From Puniceibacterium sediminis (GTDB lineage Bacteria; Pseudomonadota; Alphaproteobacteria; Rhodobacterales; Rhodobacteraceae), in assembly GCF_900188035.1 (NCBI RefSeq), contig NZ_FZNN01000003.1, positions 62,001-126,000 on the forward strand: 64,000 nucleotides of DNA, read 5' to 3'. Below are positions 18,650 through 27,950 of this stretch, piece by piece. Under the pieces are notes generated by a model that saw nothing but the letters and a program-made list of their open reading frames with translations, was not told where the DNA came from and searched no databases. A program made the position numbers and the translations under genes. Within the stretch, counting starts at the first letter, position 1; each line of letters begins with the position of its first letter.

Positions 18650-19489
18650 ATGGCTGCGGACAGCAATGTCGCGCCAGTTATCATCAAACGGAAAAAGATC
18701 ATCGCAGGCGGCGGGCACCATGGTGGAGCCTGGAAAGTTGCGTATGCAGACTTTGTGACTGCGATGATGGCCTTTTTCCTGCTGATGTGGCTGTTGAGTG
18801 CGACGACAGAAAAACAGAGAAATGGACTGGCGGACTACTTTTCCCCGACAATTGCGATCAGTCGCATGTCTAGCGGCGGAGACGGCAGTTTCGGCGGTGA
18901 CAATCCGTTTTCGGAAGAAACGCTGCCCAAGTCGGGCACCGGTGCAACAAGCATGAACCCGACGGAATCCAACCACTCGCGTGGTCTGGACGGGCAAAGT
19001 GAAGATGCAAATGCAGAAACCGCCGAAGACGAAGTGTTCAAGGAGATCGAAAAACTGCTCAAGGGTCGGGGTGGCGAAAGCATGGTCGCCGATCCACTGT
19101 TGCAGCACATCGAAACCCGTGTGACCGACGAAGGTCTTGTGGTCGAGCTTTACGAGACTGAAGATGCCAGGCTGTTTGATCGTGACGGCGCGCCGACTGA
19201 ATTGTTGGAGCAGTTATCAGGAGTCATTCTACGGGTCTCGGATCTCGTGTCCAACCCATTGGCAATCGAAGGTCACGTGCGATCCGAGCCCATCGTGGTG
19301 GCAAGAGATCGCTCTTGGGAAACATCCACAGATCGCGCTGCTGTCATGCGCAATCTTCTGAGCGGACAAGGGATGCCGAACAGCAGATTTGATCGTGTCA
19401 CGGCACATGCGGATCGTGAGCCGATCCGTCGCAACCGGATGGAATTCCGTAACAGTCGCATTGAAGTAATCTATCTGCGTCGTCTGTGA
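18650..19489 (+). CDS. motB: Flagellar motor stator protein MotB
   Basis: MotB anchors the stator to peptidoglycan and forms the proton channel with MotA. The 279-residue protein has a basic start, then HHGGAWKVAYADFVTAMMAFFLLMWLLSAT with the essential channel Asp in YADF, a plug/linker with low-complexity acidic residues, and a C-terminal OmpA-like peptidoglycan-binding domain (IEGHVRSEP ... RNRMEFRNSRIEVIYL). GTG codons at 18641 and 18644 are alternative starts; ATG 18650 is preferred because AAGGTGG lies 6-9 bases upstream. motA is 5 kb away in the same orientation. Confidence 0.93.
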   Translation: MAADSNVAPVIIKRKKIIAGGGHHGGAWKVAYADFVTAMMAFFLLMWLLSATTEKQRNGLADYFSPTIAISRMSSGGDGSFGGDNPFSEETLPKSGTGATSMNPTESNHSRGLDGQSEDANAETAEDEVFKEIEKLLKGRGGESMVADPLLQHIETRVTDEGLVVELYETEDARLFDRDGAPTELLEQLSGVILRVSDLVSNPLAIEGHVRSEPIVVARDRSWETSTDRAAVMRNLLSGQGMPNSRFDRVTAHADREPIRRNRMEFRNSRIEVIYLRRL

Positions 19490-19526
19490 TAAACATCCAA
19501 AGCCAGAATGGTTTGGATTTTATCTG

Positions 19527-19541
19527 TTAGCGGCCCGTTAA
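19527..19541. promoter_or_regulatory. CtrA-like site upstream of flgE
   Basis: The sequence TTAG-CGGCCCG-TTAA matches 7 of 8 fixed bases of the CtrA consensus TTAA-N7-TTAA. It lies 56 bases before the flgE ATG. CtrA controls flagellar genes in this family; binding here is not shown. Confidence 0.4.
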
Positions 19542-19596
19542 GTCTGCGCGCGTATCTGTGGCTCGAGAGAGCTTGATACAGCAGAAAGGCGTGTCC

Positions 19597-20898
19597 ATGA
19601 CGATTTCTTCTTCCCTGAGTGCGGGTGTGGCGGGTCTGGCTTCGAATGCCAGCCGACTTGCAACAATTTCCGACAATATCGCCAACTCGTCGACCTATGG
19701 GTACAAGCGGGTGGAAACCGATTTCCAGTCCATGGTCACGGCATCGGGTGGCGGTAAGTACACCGCGGGCGGTGTTCGGGCCGGCACCCAGCGGTTGGTG
19801 GATAAAAGCGGATCGTTGATCTCCACCAGCAATGCGACAGACCTTGCGATAAGCGGGGGCGGCTTCTTGCCGGTGGCAAGCATGAACGAAGTGTCTAACG
19901 CCAATGGCAATCCGCAGATGTTTATGACCACCACGGGATCCTTCCGCACCAACGCGGAAGGATATCTTGTGACGGAATCGGGACTTGTACTGATGGGCTT
20001 TCCGGCTGCGGCCGATGGAACGATTCCATCCTACCCGCGAGATTCGAGCGATGGCCTTGAACCGATCCAGATTAACATGAATCAGCTTACGGGTGTGCCG
20101 ACGACACAGATGAGTCTGGGCATCAATTTGCCGGCGTCAGATACATATTTTGACGCTTCGGGCGACCCACAGGACGTGTCGGTCGGATACTATGACAACC
20201 TCGGCGTGTCCGAAACTTTCGACGTGACTTTCACACCAACCATTCCTCCATCCGGTGCGTCGAACGCTTGGACGATGGTCATAACGGATTCAGCGCAGGC
20301 GAGCGCGGTGGTCGGAGAATACACCCTGACCTTCACGGATTCCCGTACCGCCGGCGGCAACTTGGCCACTGTGGGGACAACTTCGGGCGGGATTTATGAT
20401 GGGACCACCGGTACCGTCATTGTCAATGCTGCCAGTGGTCCGATCGAGATCTCTATCGGCATGCTCGGTTCCAGTGACGGGTTGACCCAGTTGGGGTACA
20501 GCTTTGCGCCTCTCAATATCACGAAAGATGGCTCTGCTGTCGGCAGCATGACCTCTGTCGAGGTTGACGCGCTAGGCATGGTCAACGCAATTTTTGACAC
20601 GGGGCTCCAGCGCACCATTTATCAGGTGCCGCTGATCGATCTTCCGAACCCGAACGGCCTGATCGCGATGGATAATCAGGTCTACATGGCATCTCCGGAA
20701 AGCGGCGCCTACTATCTCTGGAATGCAGCCGAAGGCCCAGTCGGAGACATCGCGTCCTTTGCTCGCGAGGAATCGACCACCGACGTGGCTAAGGAACTCA
20801 CTGATCTGATCCAGACTCAGCGGGCCTATTCTTCGAATGCCAAGGTGATCCAGACCGTGGATGAGATGCTGCAGGAAACCACGAACATCAAACGTTGA
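19597..20898 (+). CDS. flgE: Flagellar hook protein FlgE
   Basis: FlgE polymerises into the hook. The 433-residue protein has the N-terminal rod/hook signature LATISDNIANSSTYGYKRVETDFQSM, a variable middle with Thr/Gly-rich hook domains, and the C-terminal helix VAKELTDLIQTQRAYSSNAKVIQTVDEMLQETTNIKR. ATG 19597 is chosen because the helix begins directly after it; a 13-residue upstream extension is unlike the family. It is followed by flgK after 50 bases. Confidence 0.95.
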   Translation: MTISSSLSAGVAGLASNASRLATISDNIANSSTYGYKRVETDFQSMVTASGGGKYTAGGVRAGTQRLVDKSGSLISTSNATDLAISGGGFLPVASMNEVSNANGNPQMFMTTTGSFRTNAEGYLVTESGLVLMGFPAAADGTIPSYPRDSSDGLEPIQINMNQLTGVPTTQMSLGINLPASDTYFDASGDPQDVSVGYYDNLGVSETFDVTFTPTIPPSGASNAWTMVITDSAQASAVVGEYTLTFTDSRTAGGNLATVGTTSGGIYDGTTGTVIVNAASGPIEISIGMLGSSDGLTQLGYSFAPLNITKDGSAVGSMTSVEVDALGMVNAIFDTGLQRTIYQVPLIDLPNPNGLIAMDNQVYMASPESGAYYLWNAAEGPVGDIASFAREESTTDVAKELTDLIQTQRAYSSNAKVIQTVDEMLQETTNIKR

Positions 20899-20948
20899 TC
20901 GATGCCTTCAGGCGATAAGCCGACCCCGTCGAAATAAAGGAAACCGCT

Positions 20949-22397
20949 ATGTCACTATCAGGTGCCCTATCCAATGCGCTCAGCGGTCTGACCGCGAATG
21001 CGCGCGCCGCCACCCTTGTGTCGTCGAACATTTCGAATGCCTTGACCGACGGATATGCCCGTCGCGAACTCGCGACCTCGTCCAACGGGATGGGTTTCTA
21101 TGGCGGGGTCCGTGTCGACGGGGTGACCCGATCTGTAAACCCGGTGATCCTCGCCGATCGCCGACTGTCCGATGCTGAAGCGGGCAGGGGGGAGCAGCTG
21201 CAAAGCTTTGCGTCACGCATAGAGCTCATGGTGGGGGATGCCACAGAAAGCGGATCGCTCAGCGGACGCATGGCGGCGTTGGAAAATGCGCTGATCACCG
21301 CAGCAAGCAATCCGTCTTCAACCCAGCGATTGGACACTGTTTCTCGCGCTGCGGAAGATCTGGCAAAGACCTTCAATAGTCTCTCGGACGGTATTCAAAC
21401 TGCGCGTCAGGATGCCGACAGGGCAATCAGTTTTCAGGTCGATTCGCTGAACGACACGCTTGAGCAAGTGGAAGCTCTCAACACCCGCATCACACGTGCT
21501 CTTGTGCTTGGCCGGGATCCTTCGTCCCTTATGGATCTACGGCAGAAGGCAATCGACACCGTTGCCGAGGCGGTGCCGGTGCGGACCGTGACGCGCGAGG
21601 ATGGCGGGATCGCGGTGTTCACCACTGGCGGGGTCACGCTGGTGGATGGCAAGGCGGCCACGATAGAGTTTTCCAATACGGCAATCATCGTGCCGCACAT
21701 GACGCAGGCAAACGGCCTGCTGTCCGGGCTCACGATCAATGGCAAGGCTGTCGACACCTCAGCAAATAGCCAGCTGGCGGGCGGATCTCTTGGTGCACAA
21801 TTCCAGATCCGCGATCAGGATGCCGTTGCGTTTCAGGCACAGCTCGATGGCGTTGCGCGCGATGCCATTGAACGTCTTGGCCCGGGCGGACCGGACGGTA
21901 CCCTCACCGCGACGGACCCGGGTGTGTTCATGGATGCGGGATCGGCCTTTGTTGCTACTGACGAAATCGGTATATCCGGGCGGATCACCCTGAACCCGAT
22001 TGTATCGGTCAACGGTGGTGAAACTTGGCGCCTGCGCGACGGTCTGGGTGCCGCTGCGACCGGAGAGGTGGGGGATTCAAGCCTGCTTAATGGTATTTAT
22101 GATACCCTTACTCAAGCAAGCACACCAACCTCAAGCAGCCTTGATCCTACGGCGCGTAGTTTATCTGGTCTTGTGTCGGAGTGGGCATCCGGCGTTGGTG
22201 CGTTTCGCGTCCGTCAGGATGGGCAACTCAGCTATGCCCAGGCCCAGAACGTCGCCCTAACCGAGCTAGAGCTGGCCGAAGGCGTAGATACCGATCAGGA
22301 ACTGCAGCTTCTGATGCTGCTCGAACAGAATTATCAGGCCAATGCCAAGGTCATGACAACTGTTGATCAGATGCTTCAGTCCATCCTCGCGATCTAA
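20949..22397 (+). CDS. flgK: Flagellar hook-associated protein 1, FlgK
   Basis: FlgK joins hook and filament. The 482-residue protein begins SLSGALSNALSGLTANARAATLVSSNISNALTDGYARRELATSS, the family N-terminal coiled region, and ends ELELAEGVDTDQELQLLMLLEQNYQANAKVMTTVDQMLQSILAI. The middle is variable. It has a clear SD (AAAGGAAA) before the ATG and is followed by flgL after 10 bases. Confidence 0.95.
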   Translation: MSLSGALSNALSGLTANARAATLVSSNISNALTDGYARRELATSSNGMGFYGGVRVDGVTRSVNPVILADRRLSDAEAGRGEQLQSFASRIELMVGDATESGSLSGRMAALENALITAASNPSSTQRLDTVSRAAEDLAKTFNSLSDGIQTARQDADRAISFQVDSLNDTLEQVEALNTRITRALVLGRDPSSLMDLRQKAIDTVAEAVPVRTVTREDGGIAVFTTGGVTLVDGKAATIEFSNTAIIVPHMTQANGLLSGLTINGKAVDTSANSQLAGGSLGAQFQIRDQDAVAFQAQLDGVARDAIERLGPGGPDGTLTATDPGVFMDAGSAFVATDEIGISGRITLNPIVSVNGGETWRLRDGLGAAATGEVGDSSLLNGIYDTLTQASTPTSSSLDPTARSLSGLVSEWASGVGAFRVRQDGQLSYAQAQNVALTELELAEGVDTDQELQLLMLLEQNYQANAKVMTTVDQMLQSILAI

Positions 22398-22407
22398 GGA
22401 GAACAAG

Positions 22408-23409
22408 ATGCAATCCATCGGCGATATGGCGCAGACCCTTGTCATGCGACACCACCAGACGAAGCTGCGTGAACAAATCAACTTTCTTGGGGTCGAACTT
22501 ACCACCGGCGTGGTTCAAGATAAGGCGGCACATCTTGGCGGCGATTTGACCGTTCTTGCTACCTTGGACCGATCGCTGATGGCGTTGGATGGCTTCAGGG
22601 TCGCTACGGCCGAGGCCACCTATGTGGCGGACGTCATGCAAACAGCGCTGGGCCAGCTGCAGAATCGTATCGAGGATCTGTCGCCCGGGCTGCTAAATGT
22701 CGAATTGGTCACATCCGAGACTCTCCGCACCTCGATGGCTCGGGACGCTGAAAACGCGCTTGAGGCAACCTTGGCAAGCCTTAATTCCACCGCCGCTGGC
22801 CGTGCGGTGTTTGGCGGGGTGGCAACTGACCGGGCGGCTATCTCCGATGCTGATACTATCCTTAATGCCCTGCGTATCGAACTTGCGGGCGAAACCACGC
22901 TGGCAGGTATCCAGACAAAACTGGATGCCTGGTTCGACACACCGGGTGGAGGTTTCGAAACCATCGCCTACGAGGGATCGACGACAAGTGTAGCCGACAC
23001 GCGGCTGAGCAGCACCGATACTGCCAAGCTCGACGTTCGCGCAGATGATCCAGTGTTTCGCGATATGATCAAGGCGCTGTCGATGGCAGCACTCAGTAGT
23101 GATGCTACTCTGGCGTTCCCTCAGGGATTGAAAGCCGAAATCATTTTTTCTTCGGGTGCGCAAATGGTGAATGCACAGTCCGAGCTGACGGACCTGCGTG
23201 CGGGTGTGGGCAACCTGCAAGCCCGCATCGAAGAGACAGAGACTCGCAACGCATCGGAAAGAACCGCGACGCAGTTGGCCCGGCTCAAGCTGATCGGTGC
23301 GGATCAATATGAGACTGCGGTTCGACTTCAGGATGTCCAGGTGCAGCTCGAAGCACTCTATTCCGTGACTGCGCGGGCCTCTCGAATGTCGTTCGTGGAG
23401 TTCATGTGA
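22408..23409 (+). CDS. flgL: Flagellar hook-associated protein 3, FlgL
   Basis: FlgL is the second junction protein between hook and filament, related to flagellin. The 333-residue protein starts with MQSIGDMAQTLVMRHHQTKLREQINFLGVELTTG and ends with an alpha-helical flagellin-like C-terminus (VRLQDVQVQLEALYSVTARASRMSFVEFM). AAGGAG lies 7 bases before ATG 22408. The stop overlaps the flgI start. Confidence 0.92.
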   Translation: MQSIGDMAQTLVMRHHQTKLREQINFLGVELTTGVVQDKAAHLGGDLTVLATLDRSLMALDGFRVATAEATYVADVMQTALGQLQNRIEDLSPGLLNVELVTSETLRTSMARDAENALEATLASLNSTAAGRAVFGGVATDRAAISDADTILNALRIELAGETTLAGIQTKLDAWFDTPGGGFETIAYEGSTTSVADTRLSSTDTAKLDVRADDPVFRDMIKALSMAALSSDATLAFPQGLKAEIIFSSGAQMVNAQSELTDLRAGVGNLQARIEETETRNASERTATQLARLKLIGADQYETAVRLQDVQVQLEALYSVTARASRMSFVEFM

Positions 23410-24524
23410 TGATTTCACGCCTACGCCTTTTCGTTGCGGTTGTTCTGGGCGTGGTCGCGTTGGCTGCCCCGGTGACAGCTCAGAACGTAAGGATCAAGGA
23501 TCTGGTGGAATTCGACGGCGTTCGGTCGAACGATTTGGTGGGCTACGGACTGGTGGTTGGGCTGAACGGCACGGGGGACGGCTTACGCAACGCCCCTTTT
23601 ACCGAAGAAATCATGACCAACATCCTCGAACGGCTGGGTGTGAACGTCACCGGTGAACAGTTCCGCCCCAAGAATGTTGCGGCGGTCTTCGTTACTGGCC
23701 GCTTGCCGCCTTTTGCGCGTACGGGTGGACAGATTGACGTCACGGTTTCAGCCATAGGCGACGCCAAAAGCCTTCTGGGCGGCACATTGATCATGACGCC
23801 ACTTAATGCTGCGGACGGGCAGATCTATGCTGTCGCGCAGGGAACGATTATCGCCGGCGGGATCGAGGCGACGGGACAGGCTGCAACGGTTATTCAGGGC
23901 GTGCCAACATCTGGTGTCATTCCGGCCGGTGCACGGGTCGAACGTGAGGTCGAATTTGACTTTACGCAACTGTCGTCCCTGCGCTTGGCATTACGTGAGC
24001 CGGACTTTACCACCGCGGCGCGAATCGAATCTGTCATCAACCGGCAGTTTGGCCGCGCTTCCGCGATCATGCTGGATTCCGGAACGGTTAGCGTGGATCT
24101 CACCAAGTCTGGCGCCCGATCGCCCGCCCACGCAGTTGTCGCTATCGAAAACTTACCGGTCGAGCCAGAACGCCGTGCCCGCGTCGTGGTGGATCAGCGA
24201 TCCGGAACTATCGTGATGGGCGAGGATGTTCGCATATCGCGGGTGGCTGTTTCCCAAGGCAATCTTACGCTCAGAATCCAAGAGGCACCAATCGCGGTAC
24301 AGCCGAACCCCTTTTCCGAAGGTGAAACCGTGGTCGTGCCACGGACGGAAACCGGTATCATAGAGGAACCTGGCATCGGGTTAGCCGAAATCCCGGGCGG
24401 CACCACCTTGTCCGAGGTTATTGCCGGACTGAATGCGCTGGGCGTGTCGCCACGCGACATGATCGATATCCTGAAAAGCATCAAGGCCGCCGGTGCGCTA
24501 CATGCCGAATTTGTCGTCATGTGA
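23409..24524 (+). CDS. flgI: Flagellar P-ring protein FlgI
   Basis: FlgI forms the periplasmic P ring around the rod. The 371-residue precursor has a Sec signal peptide (ISRLRLFVAVVLGVVALAAPVTAQ) and the conserved RIKDLVEFDGVRSNDLVGYGLVVGLNGTGDGLRNAPFTEE region (split here only in description), FRPKNVAAVFVTGRLPPF and the C-terminal GLNALGVSPRDMIDILKSIKAAGALHAEFVVM. ATG 23409 overlaps the flgL stop (TGATG); a GTG at 23406 is possible. The matching L-ring gene flgH is not in the window. Confidence 0.95.
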   Translation: MISRLRLFVAVVLGVVALAAPVTAQNVRIKDLVEFDGVRSNDLVGYGLVVGLNGTGDGLRNAPFTEEIMTNILERLGVNVTGEQFRPKNVAAVFVTGRLPPFARTGGQIDVTVSAIGDAKSLLGGTLIMTPLNAADGQIYAVAQGTIIAGGIEATGQAATVIQGVPTSGVIPAGARVEREVEFDFTQLSSLRLALREPDFTTAARIESVINRQFGRASAIMLDSGTVSVDLTKSGARSPAHAVVAIENLPVEPERRARVVVDQRSGTIVMGEDVRISRVAVSQGNLTLRIQEAPIAVQPNPFSEGETVVVPRTETGIIEEPGIGLAEIPGGTTLSEVIAGLNALGVSPRDMIDILKSIKAAGALHAEFVVM

Positions 24525-24617
24525 GCCGTCTGCTTTGCCGAACTCCAAAAGATCCACGCTGATACAATTTTAACATTCCCATGACATCGTCGCGGTGTCG
24601 TTAAACGGAGCTTTCAC

Positions 24618-25487
24618 ATGCTTGGCATCATTGGCATCATTATGATTTTCGTGATGGTTTTCGGGGGATACATCCTTGCGGGGGGCAAGATGGCCATCAT
24701 CCTAAAATCCCTCCCATTTGAAATGATGATTATCGGCGGCGCGGCCGTCGGGGCTTTTCTAATCGGGAACGACATGAGTGTGGTAAAGCACACAGTCAAG
24801 GATATGGGCAAAGTCTTCAAAGGACCCAAATGGAAGCCTGAAGACTATCGCGATCTGCTGTGCTTGCTGTTTGAATTGGTCCGTCTTGCGCGCAGCAGTC
24901 CGGTTGCCGTCGAAGAGCATGTGGAAAACCCGCTGGAGTCTTCGATCTTCACCAAATATCCGAAAATCCAGGGCGACCGCGAATCAGTTGAACTGATCTG
25001 CGACACGCTTCGCTCGGTTTCGATGAACTACGACGATCCACACCAGGTCGAAGAGGTTCTTGAAAAACGGATGGACGCGACGCTGCATCACGCACTGCAT
25101 TCCAGCCATGCTCTGCAGACGTTGGCAGACGGTCTTCCCGCTCTGGGCATCGTTGCGGCGGTTCTCGGTGTTATCAAGACGATGGCTTCGATTGATCAGC
25201 CGCCTGAGGTGCTGGGAAAGCTCATCGGTGGCGCTCTGGTTGGGACGTTTCTGGGCGTGTTTCTTGCCTACGGTCTCGTCGCGCCATTTTCATCCAAGGT
25301 TAAAGCCGTGGTCGAGGAGGATGGTCAATTCTATCAGCTCATTCGCGAGGTGCTCGTGGCCAACCTATACAACCATTCCACAAATATCTGCATCGAGGTT
25401 GGCCGCCAGAACACGCCAGCGCATTGTCGGCCCAGCTTCGTCGATCTTGAAGAAGCTTTGAAGGCGGTCAAGCAGGATGCCGCATGA
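24618..25487 (+). CDS. motA: Flagellar motor stator protein MotA
   Basis: MotA is the four-helix stator subunit that couples proton flow to torque. The 289-residue protein has helices at the N-terminus (MLGIIGIIMIFVMVFGGYILAGG; MMIIGGAAVGAFLIG), a cytoplasmic domain with the charged residues that contact FliG, and the paired helices DGLPALGIVAAVLGVIKTMAS and IGGALVGTFLGVFLAYGLVAPF. The stop overlaps the next ATG (ATGA), tying it to a large unknown protein. It is separated from motB by flgEKLI, as in other roseobacters. Confidence 0.95.
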   Translation: MLGIIGIIMIFVMVFGGYILAGGKMAIILKSLPFEMMIIGGAAVGAFLIGNDMSVVKHTVKDMGKVFKGPKWKPEDYRDLLCLLFELVRLARSSPVAVEEHVENPLESSIFTKYPKIQGDRESVELICDTLRSVSMNYDDPHQVEEVLEKRMDATLHHALHSSHALQTLADGLPALGIVAAVLGVIKTMASIDQPPEVLGKLIGGALVGTFLGVFLAYGLVAPFSSKVKAVVEEDGQFYQLIREVLVANLYNHSTNICIEVGRQNTPAHCRPSFVDLEEALKAVKQDAA

Positions 25488-27742
25488 TACGAGTGCTCGC
25501 CACAGTTTTTCTTTCTCTCTGGGCTGCAGGTGCTGCGGCCCAGACTCTGCAGGTTCGCTCCGGGGAGCACGGTGATTTTACCCGTCTGGTGATCGATATC
25601 GAAAGAGGTACACGCTGGAACATCGAAAAGGGACCGGACCCGTATAATCAGGTGATCAAATTCCCCGGAAAACAATATACCTATGATACCTCGGAGGTGT
25701 TTTCTCGCATAAACAAGGACCGCCTTACCGAAGTTGGCATGATCGCGGGAACGGGTGATCTCGGTTTGCGCTACACTTGTGAATGTAGCGCAACGGCGTT
25801 TCTGTTGAACGGCACAATGCTCGTTCTGGATATCGCGAAATCCGATCCAGATTCGGTTGCCACACCACCTTCCACCAATCCGCCTGGTCTCCAGCGGGCG
25901 GCGTTAGGTGCCAGCCTGTCGTTGGAAAAAACTCCGGCGCCGCCGATGAAATCATTTGGAGCGCTGCCGCTCGACAAGCTGGCCAACAGCACGGGGCAAG
26001 CGGTCTCGGATCCTGCGACAGAAGACAGCGGCCACACAGATCCAGGACACGCGGTGATCGCCGAACTTGAGCGTGACATCGCCGAACAACTGGCGCGGGC
26101 TGCGACTACTGGATTGCTCGATGTATCGGAAAACCCGATCACGTCAGGTGCTGAACCGAAACCGGACGTGTCCTTGGAGCATAGCTTGTCTCATGATACG
26201 TCATCCGAGGATCAGCATGGCGAGCAAGCGGTACACCAGGATATTCCGCGCTCAATGCTGGCGGACGGGCGCATCCTGCTGAGTGGCGACAATTGCGTGG
26301 AAGAGGCAGATCTTACCTTGGCGGACTGGGCTGACGAGACGCCCTTCGAGAGACAACTGAGCGACCTGCGGCTAGGTCTTATCGGCGAGTTTGATCGGCT
26401 AAATCCTCAAGTTGCCACGAAACTCGCGAAATTCTACCTTCACTACGGTATGGGTCCCGAAGCAAAAGTCCTTCTGCAGATGTTGGATTCGCCGCCTGAC
26501 GGCACTCTTGAGGGATTGGCTGCTCTTATGGACGGCGAACCGGATCCGGCTGGCACATTTTCCAGTCAAACACATTGCGAAAGCTCCGCAGCAATGTGGT
26601 CTTTGCTAGATCTCAACGGAGCCACGACGGACCGAGAAATCAACAAACGGGCCATCCTGAGTGGTTTTGAAGCGTTACCGGACAATCTCAAGGGATACCT
26701 CGCAGACCGTTTGGTCAATGAGTTACTGGTGTTAGGTGAGAAGGCAACCGCGCAGGATCTCTTGAAACGGCTCACGCGGTCGCTGCCAGAGCCGAGTCCG
26801 GAAATCGAACTAGCCAGGGCCAAGATGGATATCGACGAGGGCCATCTTAGTGCGGCGTCTGCTCGATTGACACAGGTGGCGCACTCAACCTCAAACGCTG
26901 CCTCTGCCCATGCGGTCGAAACTCTTATGGAGATTGCCGCAGAAAATGGCATCCCCGCCGAAGAGGGAATTTCAGAACTTGCATCAGCCTATTCTGTCGA
27001 GTTTCGCGGCTCCGAAGAAGGTCCCGGTCTTTGGCGTGCTCATCTAAGGGCACTGATCGGAAACGGGGATTTCGACGAGGTGTTCCGTGAGCTGAACAGC
27101 GAGACTTCGGGTGATCCGCAGATCGATTCTGAGTCCCGGACCGAAGCAGCAAATGCTTTGATCCGCAGCGCCGGGGATGTCAGCTTTATGCGCAACACGC
27201 TTGCAGCCAGCCCCGAGCATCCACTTGGATTGGAACGCTCGACACTACTTGCGGCGGCCAATCGAATGCTGTCAGTCGGTCTGCCGGATGCGGCGTCCTT
27301 GCTGCTGGCTGACATTGCGCCGGATCGGGGCGACCGTGAAGCACGTGTTCTCAACGCTCGCGTGCTGCTGGCACAAGTACGGCCGGAAGATGCGGAAATT
27401 ATGCTGATCGGCCTGCAAGGCCCGGACATCTTGGAATTGCGAGCAGAGGCGCGGTCCATGATGGGGGATTACGACTACGCAGAATCGGCACCTGATGAAA
27501 ACGGCAGCCCTGATGCCTCGACTGAAACGGCCTGGATTTCGAGCGATTGGACGACTGACGCACAAACTGCGGATGGCCCGGCTTCGGATGCTGCGAGGTC
27601 GGCACCATCGGATCGGGCAGTGCCAGATGCGGCCCTGACGGCTAGCCTTGGCGGATCAAAAGCCCTTGTCGGTGACAGCGAAACGACGCGGGAAACTATG
27701 CGCGCCTTGCTGGAGGCGACCCAGATTTCACCCGATAGCTAG
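25484..27742 (+). CDS. Unknown large periplasmic protein of the motA-flhA interval (AMIN-like N-terminus, helical repeats)
   Basis: The 752-residue protein has a Sec signal peptide (MIRVLATVFLSLWAAGAAAQ). It is followed by a beta-rich segment starting LQVRSGEHGDFTRLVIDIE, which resembles an AMIN domain (a peptidoglycan or envelope targeting module). A long low-complexity acidic linker (about 130-270) follows. From about 290 to 680 the protein is rich in Ala/Leu helices with TPR-like spacing (FYLHYGMGPEAKVLLQML; ARAKMDIDEGHLSAASARLTQV). The tail is Asp/Ser/Ala-rich. It is coupled to motA by ATGA. A role in the stator, P ring or peptidoglycan contact is inference from position and targeting; I do not recognise a named family. 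Confidence 0.75.
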   Translation: MIRVLATVFLSLWAAGAAAQTLQVRSGEHGDFTRLVIDIERGTRWNIEKGPDPYNQVIKFPGKQYTYDTSEVFSRINKDRLTEVGMIAGTGDLGLRYTCECSATAFLLNGTMLVLDIAKSDPDSVATPPSTNPPGLQRAALGASLSLEKTPAPPMKSFGALPLDKLANSTGQAVSDPATEDSGHTDPGHAVIAELERDIAEQLARAATTGLLDVSENPITSGAEPKPDVSLEHSLSHDTSSEDQHGEQAVHQDIPRSMLADGRILLSGDNCVEEADLTLADWADETPFERQLSDLRLGLIGEFDRLNPQVATKLAKFYLHYGMGPEAKVLLQMLDSPPDGTLEGLAALMDGEPDPAGTFSSQTHCESSAAMWSLLDLNGATTDREINKRAILSGFEALPDNLKGYLADRLVNELLVLGEKATAQDLLKRLTRSLPEPSPEIELARAKMDIDEGHLSAASARLTQVAHSTSNAASAHAVETLMEIAAENGIPAEEGISELASAYSVEFRGSEEGPGLWRAHLRALIGNGDFDEVFRELNSETSGDPQIDSESRTEAANALIRSAGDVSFMRNTLAASPEHPLGLERSTLLAAANRMLSVGLPDAASLLLADIAPDRGDREARVLNARVLLAQVRPEDAEIMLIGLQGPDILELRAEARSMMGDYDYAESAPDENGSPDASTETAWISSDWTTDAQTADGPASDAARSAPSDRAVPDAALTASLGGSKALVGDSETTRETMRALLEATQISPDS

Positions 27743-27821
27743 AGCCTTGGTACGTCCAAACTAAAAATAAACACGATTCACCTAAAACTTTCCTAGATGC
27801 AGAATGCAAAGGAAGAACAGA

Positions 27822-27950
27822 ATGTCCGAGGCCTTTCATCAGCCTAATCTTATGCAGTCCCCTCCGGGCCGACCGGGCCCCACGCAGCGGCTGACACCTT
27901 CTCTCGTGCGTGATCTTGGACGATCTGTTTTCGGTCAGAGCGACAGATGA
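27822..27950 (+). CDS. Candidate 42-residue small protein coupled to flhA
   Basis: An ATG at 27822, with AAAGGAAG 7-14 bases upstream, opens a 42-codon frame that ends in a TGA overlapping the flhA ATG (ATGA). The peptide is basic and Pro/Arg-rich (MSEAFHQPNLMQSPPGRPGP, then TQRLTPSLVRDLGRSVFGQSDR). It has no hydrophobic helix. The ribosome-binding site and the coupling argue for translation; it could be a leader that sets flhA expression rather than a functional protein. Conservation in relatives would decide. Confidence 0.5.
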   Translation: MSEAFHQPNLMQSPPGRPGPTQRLTPSLVRDLGRSVFGQSDR

